DNA of 64,000 nt from Sphingobacteriaceae bacterium. Its GTDB lineage: Bacteria; Bacteroidota; Bacteroidia; B-17B0; Aurantibacillaceae. The DNA lies in contig CANGGP010000002.1 in assembly GCA_947453445.1 (NCBI GenBank), positions 1 to 64,000 of the forward strand, in the 5' to 3' direction. The notes beneath the pieces were generated by a model, which did no database searches, was not told the DNA's origin, and saw nothing but the letters and a program-made list of their open reading frames with translations. The position numbers and the translations under genes are program-made. This document shows positions 19,748-28,983 of the stretch, in pieces (the first letter of the stretch is position 1; each line of letters opens with the position of its first letter).

Positions 19748-21658
19748 ATGAAAAAATTTCTACTCATTTTTTTGAATTTTTCTTTTCTTTTTGCTTCCAC
19801 TTTGCTGCAAGCACAAATGGGTCAAATAGACGGCCACCAAAATTTATGCGGCAGTCCTGTTCCTGACCTGGCTTGGGAAGCCCAGCTACAAGCGCTCATA
19901 AGCCAAAATAAAGTATCGCAATCCGGTCAAAAGCAGCAAAGTTTGTATACCATACCGGTGATTATTCACGTGATACATGGAGGCCAAGCCGTTGGCACCT
20001 ATCCTAATTTGTCGAACGGACAGTTGGTTTCACAAATTCAAACTTTAAACAATGATTATGGCGGAATTGGATACAATTCGGGTATTTATCCCCTCAACGC
20101 ATTCAGTGCCTATGCCATGAGCCAAGCCTTACCCAGCAATAATCTTGATCAAATTAACCGTGTAAAAATCGCGAATTGTGGTGTGCAATTTTGTTTGGCC
20201 ACCAAAGATACCAATGGCAATGCTTTGCCTGAACCGGGCATCGACCGCATCAATTATGTTACCCGTAATTGGAACAACCCGGGCACCATTAGCGGCCTCA
20301 CCACTTTTCAAAATTACGTGAACAGCACCATCAAACCCCAAACCATTTGGAACGTTTCGAAATACTTAAATATTTGGGTTACCGACGAAAACATTGCTTC
20401 GAATGGATTGCTGGGTTATGCCACTTTTCCGGTACTTAGTAATTTAACCGGTTTGGGTGGTAATTTGGTCAGTTATGCCGGCACAAATATTTCTGATGGT
20501 TTATGGTGTTACGCAAAAGCTTTCGGTTCCTCCATTATTTATCCTGCAGGCACCTATTACCAAAACTATACTTTTGGCAGAACAAGTACACACGAAATCG
20601 GCCATTGGCTTGGTTTACGCCATATTTGGGGTGATGCCAACTGCGCCACCGATTATTGTGATGACACCCCGCCGGCCAAAACCAGTAATTTTAATTCCAT
20701 TTTCGCCTACCCTTACCATTCAGGCACTTGCACCGGTAATAGTCCCGACGGTGAAATGGTGATGAATTTTATGGATTACACCAACGACAATGCCAAATAC
20801 ATGTTCACTACCGATCAAGCTACCCGTATGCAAACCGCCATGCAAAACAGTCCTTACCGTAAATTTTTAGGCAGCCATAATTTATGCTCGGTTGCCGATA
20901 TTGCTGCCATCGCCAATTTTACAAGTGTAAGTAATGTTTGCGTTGGCGCTTCCTTAAATTTGGTGAATCAAAGTTTGGGTGTACCTGTGCCATCCTTCAC
21001 TTGGTCGTCGAACGCTGCTGCTGTATTTAATCCGAATAATTCTTTGGCATACACCGTTACCTTTCCTACGGCCGGTATTTTCACCATCTCTCTAGCTGCT
21101 TATAACGGTACTTTAAGTACTGTGACAAAAACTGTAAATGTTTTAGCTGCACCTTCCCTTACATTAAATCCTTCACGCACCAATTTTTGTTTGGGTGAAA
21201 ACGTGACCCTTGACATGCAAGGCGCTAATACTTATTACTGGCAACCGGATTCTTTACTCACCAGTTATATTTCTTTACCATCTGATCATCCGGCCGAATA
21301 TTCATACACTTGCGTAGCCACGGGTGCCGGTGCCTGCAAAACCACCACCGTACTGAATATCACCATAAGAGATTGCACCGGATTATTGGATGCAAATGCC
21401 TTAGACAATCGTTTTGATATTTATCCCAACCCAAGCAATGGTTTAATTACTGTGCAATCAAAACAAAATTTTAACGAGGCATACGACATCGATATTTATG
21501 ATCCTTTGGGGAAATTAGTCATGAAACAAAGTGTTGCTAAAAACGCTTCCGCCAAACCAATCACAATCGATGTGTCGGCGCTCAACAAAGGCATTTACCT
21601 GATGCGATTTAAAGATGCAAGCGGTAAATTAGGACACAAAACAATAGCCATCGAATGA
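19748..21658 (+). CDS. M43-family (pappalysin-like) zinc metalloprotease with PKD-like domain and T9SS sorting domain
   Basis: HEIGHWLGLRHIWGD; VMNFMDYTND Met-turn; C-term IYPNPSNGLITVQS. Confidence 0.93.
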   Translation: MKKFLLIFLNFSFLFASTLLQAQMGQIDGHQNLCGSPVPDLAWEAQLQALISQNKVSQSGQKQQSLYTIPVIIHVIHGGQAVGTYPNLSNGQLVSQIQTLNNDYGGIGYNSGIYPLNAFSAYAMSQALPSNNLDQINRVKIANCGVQFCLATKDTNGNALPEPGIDRINYVTRNWNNPGTISGLTTFQNYVNSTIKPQTIWNVSKYLNIWVTDENIASNGLLGYATFPVLSNLTGLGGNLVSYAGTNISDGLWCYAKAFGSSIIYPAGTYYQNYTFGRTSTHEIGHWLGLRHIWGDANCATDYCDDTPPAKTSNFNSIFAYPYHSGTCTGNSPDGEMVMNFMDYTNDNAKYMFTTDQATRMQTAMQNSPYRKFLGSHNLCSVADIAAIANFTSVSNVCVGASLNLVNQSLGVPVPSFTWSSNAAAVFNPNNSLAYTVTFPTAGIFTISLAAYNGTLSTVTKTVNVLAAPSLTLNPSRTNFCLGENVTLDMQGANTYYWQPDSLLTSYISLPSDHPAEYSYTCVATGAGACKTTTVLNITIRDCTGLLDANALDNRFDIYPNPSNGLITVQSKQNFNEAYDIDIYDPLGKLVMKQSVAKNASAKPITIDVSALNKGIYLMRFKDASGKLGHKTIAIE

Positions 21659-22026
21659 AAATAAAATCAATCGTTATAGGATTTTTTTTATTGTGTTTTT
21701 TATGGTCTTGTTTAGGCAAGGCGCCAATTGTTTGCACCCAAGAAGCCAAGGCCGGCTTAAACATCATTGTGAAGGATGCTCAAAGTAATTTGTATTTATC
21801 TGATAGTCTAAAGATTATTGCCAGTAGTGGCACTTATACCGAAAGTTTAGAGAATTTTCCGGGCAACCCGCCAACTTTTTCGGGTGCTATTGAAAGAGAA
21901 GGTACATACACGGTTAGCATTACTCGCCCGCGTTACCAACCATTTGTTACCGCAGCAATTGTGGTTGCCAAAGATCAGTGCCACGTGATTCCGCAAACAC
22001 AAACTGTTGCTTTAATTCCAAAGTAA
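21655..22026 (+). CDS. Small lipoprotein with carboxypeptidase-regulatory-like fold
   Basis: Lipobox LLCFLWSC; start overlaps upstream stop (ATGA). Confidence 0.6.
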   Translation: MKIKSIVIGFFLLCFLWSCLGKAPIVCTQEAKAGLNIIVKDAQSNLYLSDSLKIIASSGTYTESLENFPGNPPTFSGAIEREGTYTVSITRPRYQPFVTAAIVVAKDQCHVIPQTQTVALIPK

Positions 22027-22100
22027 AGCTACTTAGTAGACCCTCAAAAAGTCCTTTATTTTTTTGGCGCCTTAACACGCTTTCCGCTTCAAGCCTGTTT

Positions 22101-22176
22101 GTTCTTTGCCATGTTTGTAAGGCTCCGGTGGCTTCTTTCAGTCGCCTCCTCGCCTAACAAACATTTTGCAAATAAC
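22101..22176. repeat. Imperfect inverted repeat inside GC-rich intergenic element
   Basis: GTTCTTTGCCATGTTTGTAAGG vs reverse complement GTTATTTGCAAAATGTTTGTTAGG. Confidence 0.6.
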
Positions 22177-22511
22177 TTCACAGGGCTTTCAGCTACTGCC
22201 GCTATCGGCACGCGGGCGCTCATTGTATTTTAACAGCAGTTTTTTTAGGATATTGTATCTTCATTTTATAATTCAAATCTGCCGGATTTTTAAAGCTTGA
22301 TTAAAAATTCAAGCAATTTAAATATCCTATTTTTTCATTATCGATTCTTTATTAACAAGGCTTTCAGAGTATTTGAGAGTGGACTACTTAAACAAGCATT
22401 TGATTGTTGATGAAAACAACGTTTTAGGTCATTTTAAGTCAAGTAGAATTTACAATTCAAGGATTTCTTCATTCCCTCATTTTTTATTTTTTATCTTTGG
22501 CTGAAGCAACA

Positions 22512-24173
22512 ATGAAATATCTCCTTAGTACACTCAACGCAAAATATATTCATAGCAATCTTGCAATTCGTTTGCTTTATGAGCTCAACCAAAGTCACAA
22601 TGGATTGGCTTGGAAAGAATTTACCATCAAAGAAAATCAAGATGAGGTGGCAGACTATTGCAAAGATTTTGATGTGGTGGCCTTTAGCTGTTATATATGG
22701 AACATCACCCAAACACTTGCAGTGGCAAAAAAAATCAAGGCACTGAACAGCCACACCAAAATTTTGTTAGGCGGTCCTGAGGTAAGTTACGAGTACGATG
22801 ATATTATTTGTTTGCCGGAAGTGGATTACATTATTATTGGGGAAGGTGAAATTCCTTTCGCTGAATTTTTAAAATCATTTCCCGAAGTGCAAGCGGTTCC
22901 CGCTTTGGTGCATAAAGTGAATGGAGAAATAAAGGTTAACCCAATGCCGGCCATGTTTAATGTGGCTTTGTACGAGGGCCGCATGCCTTATCAATTCGAT
23001 GAACCGGAAGCACTCAATAACAAAGTGCTTTACCTCGAAACATCCAGGGGCTGCCCCTACAAATGTGAATTTTGTTTGGCCAGTTTAGACAATAAAGTGC
23101 GCTACCTGCCCATGAGCACCATCAAAAACACTTTGTTGCATTTGATGCAACATGGCAAGGTGATAAAATTTTTAGACCGCACTTTTAATGTGAAGCGCGA
23201 TTTTACATTGGAGATTTTTCAATTTATTTTAGACCATCATCAACCCGGCAATGTTTTTCAGTTTGAAATCACGGCCGATATTTTGCACCCCGACATTATT
23301 TGCTTTATTCACGAAAAAGTGCCAAAAGGATTGTTTCGCTTTGAAATTGGCATACAGACGGTGAATCAAAAAGCCAATTTGGAAGTGAGTCGCAAACAAA
23401 ATTTTGAAAAAACAAAAAAGATCATTCTTGATTTGTCTTACAAAATTGAAATGCACCTCGATTTGATTGTGGGTTTACCACTGGATTATTGGGATGACAT
23501 CCGATTTAGTTTTAACGAAGTATTTCATTTATTTGCCCCCGAAATGCAATTGGGCTTTTTAAAATTTTTAAAAGGTACCACCATGCGCAATAAACCTGAG
23601 CATGGTTTTGTGTTTGATCCAATGCCCCCTTATCAATTGATTGAAAGCAAGTATTTGTCGAAGGAGCAATTGGGAAAAATAGTACAATTGGAACATGCCC
23701 TTGAAATTTATTGGAACAGCGGCAAGGCCATCAACACCATGAAATACGTGGCGCTGCGTTATGATGCCTTTGATTTTTTGTTGGGATTGGGCATTTATTT
23801 CGGCACGCAAAAACCGTATCACAAGTATTCATTGAATGATGTTTTTCAAATTGTGCAAGACTATGCGAAACAGAAATATCCTGACGATATTATTCTTCAA
23901 GAATTAATTGGCATTGATTATTACCTGCATTTTAAAGTAAAGCCGCAGATTTTATTTTTGCAAGAATTGAATAAAGCCGAACGCAACGAATTGATTGCGC
24001 TGCATCAATTAAACCACCACCAATTTCGCTTTGCCATGTTGCCCATCCACTTTGATTTTCATGTTTTTCAAAAGGCAATGGACATTGTGGCTTACGAGCA
24101 AGTTTTAATGATTCAATACAATGGTATACAAAAAGCAAAAGTGGTAGAAACAAAAATTCAATTCATCAATTAA
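22512..24173 (+). CDS. B12-binding-domain radical SAM protein (DUF4080 type)
   Basis: N-term cobalamin-binding-like fold; SRGCPYKCEFCLA (CxxxCxxC). Confidence 0.9.
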   Translation: MKYLLSTLNAKYIHSNLAIRLLYELNQSHNGLAWKEFTIKENQDEVADYCKDFDVVAFSCYIWNITQTLAVAKKIKALNSHTKILLGGPEVSYEYDDIICLPEVDYIIIGEGEIPFAEFLKSFPEVQAVPALVHKVNGEIKVNPMPAMFNVALYEGRMPYQFDEPEALNNKVLYLETSRGCPYKCEFCLASLDNKVRYLPMSTIKNTLLHLMQHGKVIKFLDRTFNVKRDFTLEIFQFILDHHQPGNVFQFEITADILHPDIICFIHEKVPKGLFRFEIGIQTVNQKANLEVSRKQNFEKTKKIILDLSYKIEMHLDLIVGLPLDYWDDIRFSFNEVFHLFAPEMQLGFLKFLKGTTMRNKPEHGFVFDPMPPYQLIESKYLSKEQLGKIVQLEHALEIYWNSGKAINTMKYVALRYDAFDFLLGLGIYFGTQKPYHKYSLNDVFQIVQDYAKQKYPDDIILQELIGIDYYLHFKVKPQILFLQELNKAERNELIALHQLNHHQFRFAMLPIHFDFHVFQKAMDIVAYEQVLMIQYNGIQKAKVVETKIQFIN

Positions 24174-24178
24174 AGGTC

Positions 24179-24793
24179 ATGAAAAACACCTCGCAACCAA
24201 TTGATCAGTATATCAATCAATCAGCCGATTTTGCGAAACCCATTCTTCAACACTTTCGCCAATTGGTGCATGACGTTTGTCCGGATGTTGAAGAAAAAAT
24301 AAAATGGGGCTTTCCGCATTTTGATTACAAAAACGAAATGATGTGCAGCATGGTATCATTTAAAAAGCACTGCGCCATTACTTTTTGGAAAGCTGCTTTG
24401 ATGCAAAAGCGAGATGCTCTGGTGGCCAAGGCCAAATCGGAAGAAGCCATGGGTCATTTGGGCAAGATCAGTGCCAAAAGCGATTTGCCAAAAGATGCAG
24501 TGTTGAAGGCCTATATTAAAGATGCCATGCGCTTAAATGATGCCGGCATAAAATTACCGGCGCGTAAAAAAAATGCTGTTACAAATGCAATCAGCATACC
24601 CGATTATTTTGAAGCAGCGTTGAAGAAAAATAAAAAAGCGGGGCAATCATTTGCCAAATTTCCGCCGAGTCATCAAAACGAATACATTCGTTGGATCACT
24701 GAAGCTAAAACTGAAGCCACACGCCAAAAACGCATGGATACAGCCATTGAATGGATAGCGGAGGGGAAGGATCGGAATTGGAAATACCGGTAG
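24179..24793 (+). CDS. DUF1801 / YdeI (OmdA)-family protein
   Basis: CPDVEEKIKWGFPHFDYKNEMMCSMVSFKKHCAITFWKA and FAKFPPSHQNEYIRWITEAKTEATRQKR. Confidence 0.85.
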   Translation: MKNTSQPIDQYINQSADFAKPILQHFRQLVHDVCPDVEEKIKWGFPHFDYKNEMMCSMVSFKKHCAITFWKAALMQKRDALVAKAKSEEAMGHLGKISAKSDLPKDAVLKAYIKDAMRLNDAGIKLPARKKNAVTNAISIPDYFEAALKKNKKAGQSFAKFPPSHQNEYIRWITEAKTEATRQKRMDTAIEWIAEGKDRNWKYR

Positions 24794-24821
24794 ATTTCTT
24801 TGAATTGCATTAACCACTCAG

Positions 24822-24901
24822 AATCTGCAATCTGGGCTTCGACGAGCTCAGTCACCATTAATCTGAAATCTGCAACCTGGGCTTCGACGAGCTCAGCCAC
24901 C
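24822..24901. repeat. Two 35-bp direct repeats, period 45 bp
   Basis: AATCTGCAA(T/C)CTGGGCTTCGACGAGCTCAG(T/C)CACC at 24822-24856 and 24867-24901. Confidence 0.9.
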
Positions 24902-24923
24902 GGTCATCTGCAACTTATCCCCC

Positions 24924-25442
24924 TCACGGCGGCATTGGTCCTGTATAAGTTAAACAAGGCATGTCGCCCGATATAAAACAGCGCTGCTGAAAATGAAATT
25001 GTAAATCTTCAATGTTTTTATCTTTTATTTCTAGGTTCAAATAGGGTTTTTGCCACCATTGTTGTACACAGGTTTTGTCGTACGTGATGTTCGTTAATTT
25101 CGACAAGGCCTTAAAATCAATGGGCTTTAATTGTTCAGCTAGCAGCAAAACATAATTGCCGGGCGGCAAATGAAATGAAAAATGGCCGCTCGAATCAAGC
25201 ACAATTTTCATGAGTATTTTTTGTTTGGCATCGTTGCTTTTTCCTTTTTTCACATAAAAAATTTTCCCTGCATATGGCTTGCTTTTCGTTAGTTCATTTA
25301 ACATCTCCTCACTTGGTCGCATACCGCCGCAATAAGCACTGCTTTGGGTGACCTTGCCTGAAACTGTATATTCCTTTATATTTTGTTTCTGCCCCAACAA
25401 GGCAAAATGTATCAAGAAAATAAAAACGCTTAAATGTTTCAT
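24924..25442 (-). CDS. Secreted carboxypeptidase-regulatory-like protein
   Basis: Signal peptide; YTVSGKVTQ...GHFSFHLPPGNYVLLL. Confidence 0.5.
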   Translation of the reverse strand: MKHLSVFIFLIHFALLGQKQNIKEYTVSGKVTQSSAYCGGMRPSEEMLNELTKSKPYAGKIFYVKKGKSNDAKQKILMKIVLDSSGHFSFHLPPGNYVLLLAEQLKPIDFKALSKLTNITYDKTCVQQWWQKPYLNLEIKDKNIEDLQFHFQQRCFISGDMPCLTYTGPMPP

Positions 25443-25451
25443 TGTGACTCA

Positions 25452-25612
25452 GAGCCTGTTTAAATTTTATCTAATTATTTTGTTATACGTTTTTTTGGCT
25501 GCAACTTCGTTAATTTTTTCGCCGAATATACCCGATTTCGACTGCAAAAATTGCCTCGTTTCGCCTAAAAAAACGTTATAACAAATCTAAAATATAAAAC
25601 TTAAACAGGCTC
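25452..25612. mobile_element. MITE, 161 bp, about 49-bp imperfect terminal inverted repeats, 3-bp TCA target duplication
   Basis: GAGCCTGTTTAAATTTTAT... and ...AAAACTTAAACAGGCTC; TCA at 25449-25451 and 25613-25615. Confidence 0.85.
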
Positions 25613-25671
25613 TCAAATTAAAAATTTTGTTATCGTCGATAAATCTAATGCTTATTCAAGTATATTTGATT

Positions 25672-26151
25672 ATGCATTTAAAACAATTATTATACCGATT
25701 TTGTATAATCCTATTTATCGCAGCATTGCCTTTTCTTTTTTTTGCTTGCGCCAAGGCTTCCAGCGATCCCGATAAAAACGTATCAACCACCCCGGCGGGT
25801 AATACCAGCACCACTTCTTTTCAGTGGACACCGGGTGTAGGCAACAGCATTACCGCCGATTCCTCAAATTACTACAGCAGTTTCACCACCATTTTTGCCT
25901 TTAAAAACGGTAACAACAATTCATTGGAAATTAATCTTTCTTCATTGGCTGTAGGGTCGTACACCTTGTCGAGCGCCACCGGAAATGCGCTTACCTACAT
26001 TGCCAATTCAAGCACTTACACGGCCAAATCGGGCCAAGTGAACATTACGGCGAATAGTTCTACCAATATTTCCGGCAATTTTACCTGCGCTTTAAGCGGC
26101 GGCACCTTGACTACTTTAAGTGGTCAGTTTGTTGATATTCCAAAACGTTAA
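25672..26151 (+). CDS. Small lipoprotein, function unknown
   Basis: Signal plus lipobox LPFLFFAC; beta-rich S/T/N-rich body. Confidence 0.55.
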   Translation: MHLKQLLYRFCIILFIAALPFLFFACAKASSDPDKNVSTTPAGNTSTTSFQWTPGVGNSITADSSNYYSSFTTIFAFKNGNNNSLEINLSSLAVGSYTLSSATGNALTYIANSSTYTAKSGQVNITANSSTNISGNFTCALSGGTLTTLSGQFVDIPKR

Positions 26152-26220
26152 AGCATTTCCTTTTTATTAACATTAGTTTAAGCGTTTTTTTCTCAATTTA
26201 GGCTCCTCAAAACACATGCC

Positions 26221-27315
26221 GTGAAGGGTTTCCGATTTAAACATTATACACCAGATCCAAAATCGAAGTTTGAAGAACTCTTTAAGATCTTTAAGCAACT
26301 CATCACGCATACCAGTGGCGATGTGCAAGAGGCATTGGATTGGTTTAAAGAATTGGATAAAGAGTATGATCTCACCAACAAAGATTATACGCTTGATGAT
26401 TTTATCGCCGATTTAAAAAAATTGGGTTATTTGCGCGACAAAGAAGATGGCAAAGGCGGCATGGTGATAACAGCCAAAACCGAGCAAGCCATTCGCAACA
26501 ATGCATTGGAACACATTTTTGGAAAATTAAAAAAAGGCGCACCGGGTAATCACAAAACGAAATTCAGCGGAAAAAATGGTGAAGAATTAAGTGATGTTTT
26601 GCGTTCTTATGAATTTGGTGATGCCCCGCAAAGCATTGCCATGCTTGAATCGATTAAACAAGCACAAATTAACCACGGCTTAGATGATTTTAAACTAACC
26701 GAAAACGATTTATTGGTTTCGGAGCAAGAATTTAAAACACAAACAGCCACAGTGTTAATGATTGATATCAGTCACAGCATGATCTTATACGGCGAAGACC
26801 GCATCACCCCTGCAAAAATGGTGGCCATGGCTTTGGCTGAAATGATTAAACGCAATTACCCGAAAGACAGTCTCGACATTATTGTTTTTGGCAACGATGC
26901 ATGGCCCATTGAATTAAAAGAGTTGCCTTATTTACAAGTTGGGCCTTACCACACCAACACGGTGGCAGGCCTCGAGCTGGCATCATCAATATTGCGCAAG
27001 AAAAAAGCAAGCAACAAACAAATATTTATGATCACCGATGGCAAACCATCTTGCCTAAAAGAAAACGGTGAATATTACATGAACAGTTTTGGCCTCGATC
27101 GGCGCATTGTAAACAAATGCTTGCAGTTGGCCGCCTCGTGCAAACGCAGTAAAATCGACATCACCACCTTTATGGTGGCGCGTGATCAATTTTTAATTGA
27201 TTTTATTGATGAGTTTACCGAAGCCAACCAAGGCAAAGCATATTTTACCGGCTTAAAAGGTTTGGGCGAAATGATATTTAGAGATTACACCAACAAAAAA
27301 AGAAAGAAAGTATAG
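26221..27315 (+). CDS. VWA-domain protein (MoxR/ChlD-like partner)
   Basis: MIDAS motif VLMIDISHSM; GTG start. Confidence 0.85.
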   Translation: MKGFRFKHYTPDPKSKFEELFKIFKQLITHTSGDVQEALDWFKELDKEYDLTNKDYTLDDFIADLKKLGYLRDKEDGKGGMVITAKTEQAIRNNALEHIFGKLKKGAPGNHKTKFSGKNGEELSDVLRSYEFGDAPQSIAMLESIKQAQINHGLDDFKLTENDLLVSEQEFKTQTATVLMIDISHSMILYGEDRITPAKMVAMALAEMIKRNYPKDSLDIIVFGNDAWPIELKELPYLQVGPYHTNTVAGLELASSILRKKKASNKQIFMITDGKPSCLKENGEYYMNSFGLDRRIVNKCLQLAASCKRSKIDITTFMVARDQFLIDFIDEFTEANQGKAYFTGLKGLGEMIFRDYTNKKRKKV

Positions 27316-27386
27316 AACACTGATCACGCGATGAAAAATTTCATCATTATCCACGAAAATCATAAGCATTAGCGTCATCAGCGTTC
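27315..27386. repeat. Palindromic repeat copy 1
   Basis: Ends GAACACTGATCACG / CGTCATCAGCGTTC are inverted repeats (12/14). Confidence 0.8.
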
Positions 27387-27415
27387 CATTAAAATTAACC
27401 AATAAAAGAAATATT

Positions 27416-27489
27416 GAACAGAGATCACAAGGATGAAAAATGATTAGAATAATCCGCGAAAATCATAAGCATCAGCGTTATCAGCGTTC
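27416..27489. repeat. Palindromic repeat copy 2
   Basis: GAACAGAGATCACAAGGATGAAAAAT...GCGAAAATCATAAGCATCAGCGTTATCAGCGTTC, same layout as copy 1. Confidence 0.8.
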
Positions 27490-27506
27490 CATTAACAAAA
27501 TACACC

Positions 27507-28970
27507 ATGGCAGCACCAACAATTAAAACCCTCGGCGAATTAAAAAAGAGTGGCTACAAATACCTGAGCATTAAAGAAGAGTTGAGAAACAATTTGATTG
27601 CAAAACTAAAAAACAAGGAAGATATTTTTGACGGCATTTTCGGTTATGAGGAAACCGTTATACCTGAACTTGAAAGGGCCATTTTAAGTTCGCACAATAT
27701 TTTGTTACTGGGTTTAAGAGGACAAGCCAAAACAAAAATGGCGCGACAATTGGTGAATTTATTGGACGAATACATTCCCGTTGTTGCAGGCAGTCCGCTT
27801 AACGACGACCCTTTGCAACCAATTTCTTCATTTGCAAAACATTTAATTGCCGAAAAGCAAGATGAAACACCAATTGCCTGGATACACCGTAATGAGCGCT
27901 TTGCCGAAAAATTAGCAACACCCGATGTAAGTGTGGCCGATTTAATTGGTGATGTTGATCCAATCAAAGCGGCCAGCATGAAATTATCTTTGGCCGATGA
28001 AGGGGTGATACATTATGGAATTATTCCGCGTAGCAACCGATTTATTTTTGTGATCAATGAATTACCCGATTTACAAGCCCGTTTGCAAGTGGCATTATTC
28101 AACATCTTGCAAGAAGGTGATGTGCAAATCCGTGGCTTTAATGTGAGAATCCCGCTCGATATGCAGTTCGTATTTACTGCCAATCCTGAAGATTATACCA
28201 ACCGTGGCAGCATTGTAACACCTTTAAAAGATAGAATTGGTTCTCAAATTTTAACGCATTATCCTAAAACCATTGAACATTCATTAAAGATTACAAACGA
28301 CCAAGCCAAATTGAGTGTGGCACAAAAACAAATTCATGTGACCGAGGTTTTAAAAACCTTGGTTGAACAAATTGCTGTTGAAGCGCGCAGCAGCGAATAC
28401 GTTGACCCTAAAAGTGGGGTGAGTGCGCGCTTAACCATTAGTGCTTACGAATGTTTGGTAAGTGCAGCTGAGTTACGCTTTTTAAAAAGCGGATCAAAAT
28501 ACACCTATGCACGCATGAGTGATTTATACGCTGCAGTGCCTGCCATTAATGGTAAGATTGAATTGGTGTATGAAGGCGAACAAGAAGGTCCTGCCGTGAT
28601 TGCCCAAAATTTAATCAGCATCGCCATTCGCAATTTATTTGTGCAATTGTTTCCTGATCCCGCCAAATTAAAACGCAAGAAAGAAGGCTCTGAATACGCT
28701 GAAATCATCAATTGGTTTTCGAATCACAATATTTTGGATTTGCTAGACCATGAACAAGACAAGGTTTACAGCTCGGCATTAAAAGTAGTGGATGGTCTTG
28801 AAGAGCTGGTAAAAAAACACCATCCTGATTTGCATGACACAGAAAAATATGTGATGATGGAATTTGTATTACACGGCATGGCCGAACATTCCTTGTTAAG
28901 CAAAAACAAATTGGTTTCGGGTGTGAGTTTCAAAGATTTATTTGGCTCATTGCTGAACCAAAACTTATAA
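27507..28970 (+). CDS. AAA+ ATPase, Mg-chelatase subunit I / MoxR-like
   Basis: Walker A LLLGLRGQAKTKMA; VADLIGDVDPIKA; FIFVINELPDLQARLQVALFNILQEGDVQIRG. Confidence 0.88.
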   Translation: MAAPTIKTLGELKKSGYKYLSIKEELRNNLIAKLKNKEDIFDGIFGYEETVIPELERAILSSHNILLLGLRGQAKTKMARQLVNLLDEYIPVVAGSPLNDDPLQPISSFAKHLIAEKQDETPIAWIHRNERFAEKLATPDVSVADLIGDVDPIKAASMKLSLADEGVIHYGIIPRSNRFIFVINELPDLQARLQVALFNILQEGDVQIRGFNVRIPLDMQFVFTANPEDYTNRGSIVTPLKDRIGSQILTHYPKTIEHSLKITNDQAKLSVAQKQIHVTEVLKTLVEQIAVEARSSEYVDPKSGVSARLTISAYECLVSAAELRFLKSGSKYTYARMSDLYAAVPAINGKIELVYEGEQEGPAVIAQNLISIAIRNLFVQLFPDPAKLKRKKEGSEYAEIINWFSNHNILDLLDHEQDKVYSSALKVVDGLEELVKKHHPDLHDTEKYVMMEFVLHGMAEHSLLSKNKLVSGVSFKDLFGSLLNQNL

Positions 28971-28983
28971 GCCAAAAAAATTC

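Noticed and set aside
22030-22490. tRNA or riboswitch in the GC-rich gap
   Set aside because: No tRNA D-/T-arm consensus (GGTTCRANYCC) and no recognised aptamer core could be found by eye.
24822-24901. Two-repeat mini-CRISPR
   Set aside because: Only two units with a 10-bp interval; sequence fits a dispersed intergenic repeat.
25348-25581. 77-aa ORF (…LAATSLIFSPNIPDFDCKNCLVSPKKTL)
   Set aside because: Runs through the MITE and antisense to the upstream gene; peptide is a by-product of the MITE core.
26221-28970. Chlorophyll/bacteriochlorophyll biosynthesis Mg-chelatase
   Set aside because: No H subunit or other bch/chl genes; annotation by similarity to the AAA+/VWA family is not evidence for tetrapyrrole chemistry.
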